From assembly GCF_018691265.1 (NCBI RefSeq), contig NW_024881329.1, forward strand, positions 5,208,001 through 5,272,000: a DNA stretch of 64,000 bases, read 5' to 3'. Both the position numbers and the translations under genes were made by a program. Below the pieces are notes generated by a model. It was not told the DNA's origin. It saw only the letters and a list, made by a program, of their open reading frames with translations, and made no database searches. This DNA is from Tyto alba (lineage: Eukaryota; Chordata; Aves; Strigiformes; Tytonidae). Numbering within the stretch: position 1 is the stretch's first letter; each line of letters opens with the position of its first letter. Shown one piece after another: positions 61,501-64,000 of the stretch.

Positions 61501-64000
61501 TTGTATCTCTCCGAGAATAGTCTTAATTCTATAAATGGGATTTCTAATAGAGGAAGGTGCTACACAGCAGAAGTATGACTAGGATGGTTCAAAAAGAGAA
61601 TGCAGTAATGTATCTTTGAGGTACAGTGACTGCCTTAAAAGTGTTCCAACTTAACTTTTTCAATCTCATAAGAAACAAGGCAGTTACTGCTATAGCATCT
61701 CCGAGAAACTAAAGGTCTAAAAGAACATCCTATTGAGAGGACTTGTTATTCAGGCTAAAACTGTGAAACTTGCTTATTCTCATAAAAAGTCATGAGGATT
61801 CCTTGTCTTGATTCTGTGTATAACTTAATACCCATCTCTCTTGCATTCTAGTGACTAACAGGCCTTTCAGAAAAGAGTGTGTTCATTTAAGAACATTTTA
61901 ATCCATAGTCAAGCCCTAGCAAGATGTTGAAAATCTGGAGTTTAGGATTATCAAAGACACAGACCTGGGCTGTTTTGCAGTGCGTGTTCTGTGATTCTTC
62001 AAACAATGGGAAACTGCACCTTGGCTGTCAAAGCTGGTTCCCTCTTCTTCCTGTGAGTATACTTCATATATCCTTGATAAGAGGCTGTGTAGTTCTCCTG
62101 GTAGTGTTGGGTTGCATGTATTTCAGCTCATCTTTATCAGCTGGGGAGGACATGAGTTTCTCACCCAAGTTGTGACCCACAGTGACTAGCATCTCAGTAA
62201 ATGGCACCAGCTGAAACTCAGGCAGACTGAGGCTTTGTCCTCTGAAGATGTTGGATTTTCTCTCTGACAAGAAATCCGGGATTTGACAGATGTTATGTTT
62301 AGAATAGCAGGAAGTGAGAAACTTGGTTTCATAACTAAACAACACTAAAGTTAAGTTAATGAGGCCACGAATGATTTGGACAGTTCAGCTCTCTGTGCAT
62401 CTGCTGTGTATTAATAAATTCCCACCAGGATTCATAGTGATTTAAGCAAAAAGCTGACATGAGGTAAGTCAGTTGTCTTTGATCTTTGTGTTTGGTTTTT
62501 GGCTGTTTGTTTAAGATTGGGAAGCTACTGAAGTAATGAAATGAAGATGTGACAATAGCCCAGGGAAACATGCTTATGCTAGTCTTACTCTATCTAGCTC
62601 AAATAAAATAGCAAGGACATCGCATATTTTATGTTTGTTTAGTATTAGGCATGAAGTACTTGATAATACCTATTTCAGTCTCCTGCTTAGGATCCTGTAG
62701 TAAGTTCTTGCTCTGTCAAATTCATGTCTTCCTCTTCCTCTCTAAGTGGTGTTGTGTCCGTTTGGTCTAAATTTGCCAGGTCGCTTCATGGTGTGATAAT
62801 CATGAGATGCTATGGATTGAGAATTACAAATACAGGGTCTTGGCCTTTTGAAAGAAGGTGGAGTCTCTTTAACTTGGAACATTTTGACTTATTCCCTCTT
62901 GTCTTGTGCCTTCCTAGACTTATCTTAGTGAGAGAAATAACGAGAAAGACTTGGCTGATGTTCCTGTTAGGTGTTTTATCAATAGAGGTCATTAGGGCTG
63001 CCATTCAATCATTTGTAACATTGAATGCCTTTGAAATCCTATTTTGCAAGAAAAATATTGAAAACCATATTGTAAGCATGGGCTAATGGGAAGCCAAGCC
63101 AATCATTTATATGTTTTTATTCACAATGCAATATAAATAATTGGGTTTGGGCTTAAATTGCATTGCAGAAAACATTTCACTCATTTCAGGAAAAATTGTC
63201 TGCCTTTTTATCTGTACGAGAAGACTGGATGCATCCCTGGCAGTGAATAAGTTAATCTACTTAGTGTTTTGTGTGTAGGCAGCATGCAGTTCTGTGAGAT
63301 TGCAGTGGGCAATGAAGCAGCAGAATTCGATTTGCAGCAGTGACCTAAGAGGGACTATTTTTAGTAATAAAATAGGTCAGGGGATGTGGTAGTGCAGACT
63401 GAGGAATGAACAGTCTTCCCCTTCACTTGTGGGGTTTGTTTTTGTTCTCCAATGTAGAAGATCTGTGATGGGGGAAATGAGATTCAATACTGTCACGTGA
63501 TTAGCGTTAGAAATTTTTTATTGTGAATCAATTGCAGGAAAAGTGCTAAGTTTTATTGTAGTGAAGAAAGAATATAAGTGTAACTACTTTGCTTAGGGAT
63601 TCATGGAAGGCAAAACCAGCTAGGGAGCAGGGTGTTTTGAAGTTGTTGTTCAAAGCTCGTTTTAGCACTGCTGGAGATCCTATGTTGCGGTGTTGTCCAT
63701 GTGACAAGTAGTTCTTGCTCTCTTTTTCTTTCCACCCTACTAGCTGTTCTCATGTGCTTTTTCAGTTTGCTTCTGTTGCCAGTTTGCTTTCTCAGTGATT
63801 TATGCAGATGAGTGCTAGTGTCATCTTCTCAGGGTGTCAAAGATGAAGCACATCTTTATTCTGTTCCTTTGAGTCCATGGGTGCTTGGAGGAGACTTGCG
63901 AAGGATCTGTTCAGCCAGTTCTTGTGATGCAGAGAAGTCCAACTCTCTTTTTAGTATTATGCTACTTGACCTTTGCATTTCCACACTCCTTTGGTTTCTC
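55579..64000. other. Intron, no gene seen
   Basis: AT-rich sequence to the right edge. Its frames, including the 120-codon one at 62724-63086, have no domain, signal peptide or splice support. An exon-like block with TTTTGCAG and GTGAGT borders at 61981-62052 is noted under findings. No transposon or RNA gene was recognised. Confidence 0.5.

Larger units (their letters stand above)
41168..64000 (+). other. SERGEF: SERGEF intron, 5' portion (downstream of the exon)
   Basis: This sequence begins with the strong donor GTAAGT. The next SERGEF exon, expected to start with a Gly followed by the Trp-Gly-Trp-Asn-Glu-His blade motif, was not seen before the window ends, so the intron runs past the right edge. 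The notable contents are the forkhead-motif cluster near 44.3 kb and the polypyrimidine tract near 54.7-55.6 kb. Confidence 0.65.

Noticed and set aside
62724..63086. 120-codon plus frame with hydrophobic patches
   Set aside because: The hydrophobic patches are broken by charged residues, and no homologous family or promoter context is visible.
1..64000. CRISPR arrays, tRNA or rRNA genes, bacterial operons
   Set aside because: No spacer-repeat pattern, no tRNA A/B-box folds and no ribosomal sequence were noticed. The window is vertebrate intron.

Overview
The window reads as intronic DNA from a bird. It is AT-rich and CpG-poor, almost every open frame is short, and there is no operon-like coding. 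The avian signature is in the repeats: three CR1 LINE copies of different ages (one with remnants of both ORF1 and ORF2) and segments of endogenous-retroviral LTRs of types that are abundant in bird genomes. Species cannot be fixed from this window.

The only protein-coding exon I can name is a 37-nt exon on the + strand (41131-41167). It encodes IACGSEHNLAVVG, an RCC1-type repeat edge matching the C-terminal part of SERGEF (DelGEF), and it has consensus splice sites on both sides. No other SERGEF exon was found, so the window would consist of the end of one very long intron (at least 41.1 kb) and the start of another (at least 22.8 kb). This fits the large size of SERGEF in vertebrates.

Layout. 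1-114: 3' end of an avian LTR. 115-8680: intron with dense homopolymer runs near 2.3-2.8 kb and a short CR1 copy bounded by a perfect 9-bp direct repeat (3674-4055). 8680-9165: an isolated CpG-island-like patch with a CCAAT box and an NF-E2/ARE-like site upstream. 9166-26794: intron with a consensus RFX X-box at 21.7 kb. 26795-28066: an ancient CR1 reverse-transcriptase fragment abutted by a GC-rich LTR that looks like two LTR families joined head to head. 30550-31605: an internally deleted CR1. 33732-33949 (minus): a short frame with a convincing signal peptide and a Ser/Thr-rich tail, the best candidate for an unrecognised gene or exon. 36126-36609: an LTR-like segment. 41131-41167: the SERGEF exon. 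44310-44358: a cluster of forkhead motifs arranged as an inverted plus direct repeat. 54741-55578: an 838-bp pure polypyrimidine tract with a regular 12-bp higher-order unit. The rest is intron in which I see nothing specific.

No tRNA, rRNA, CRISPR array or intact mobile element was found. Family assignments rest on recognition by eye and were not checked by search.
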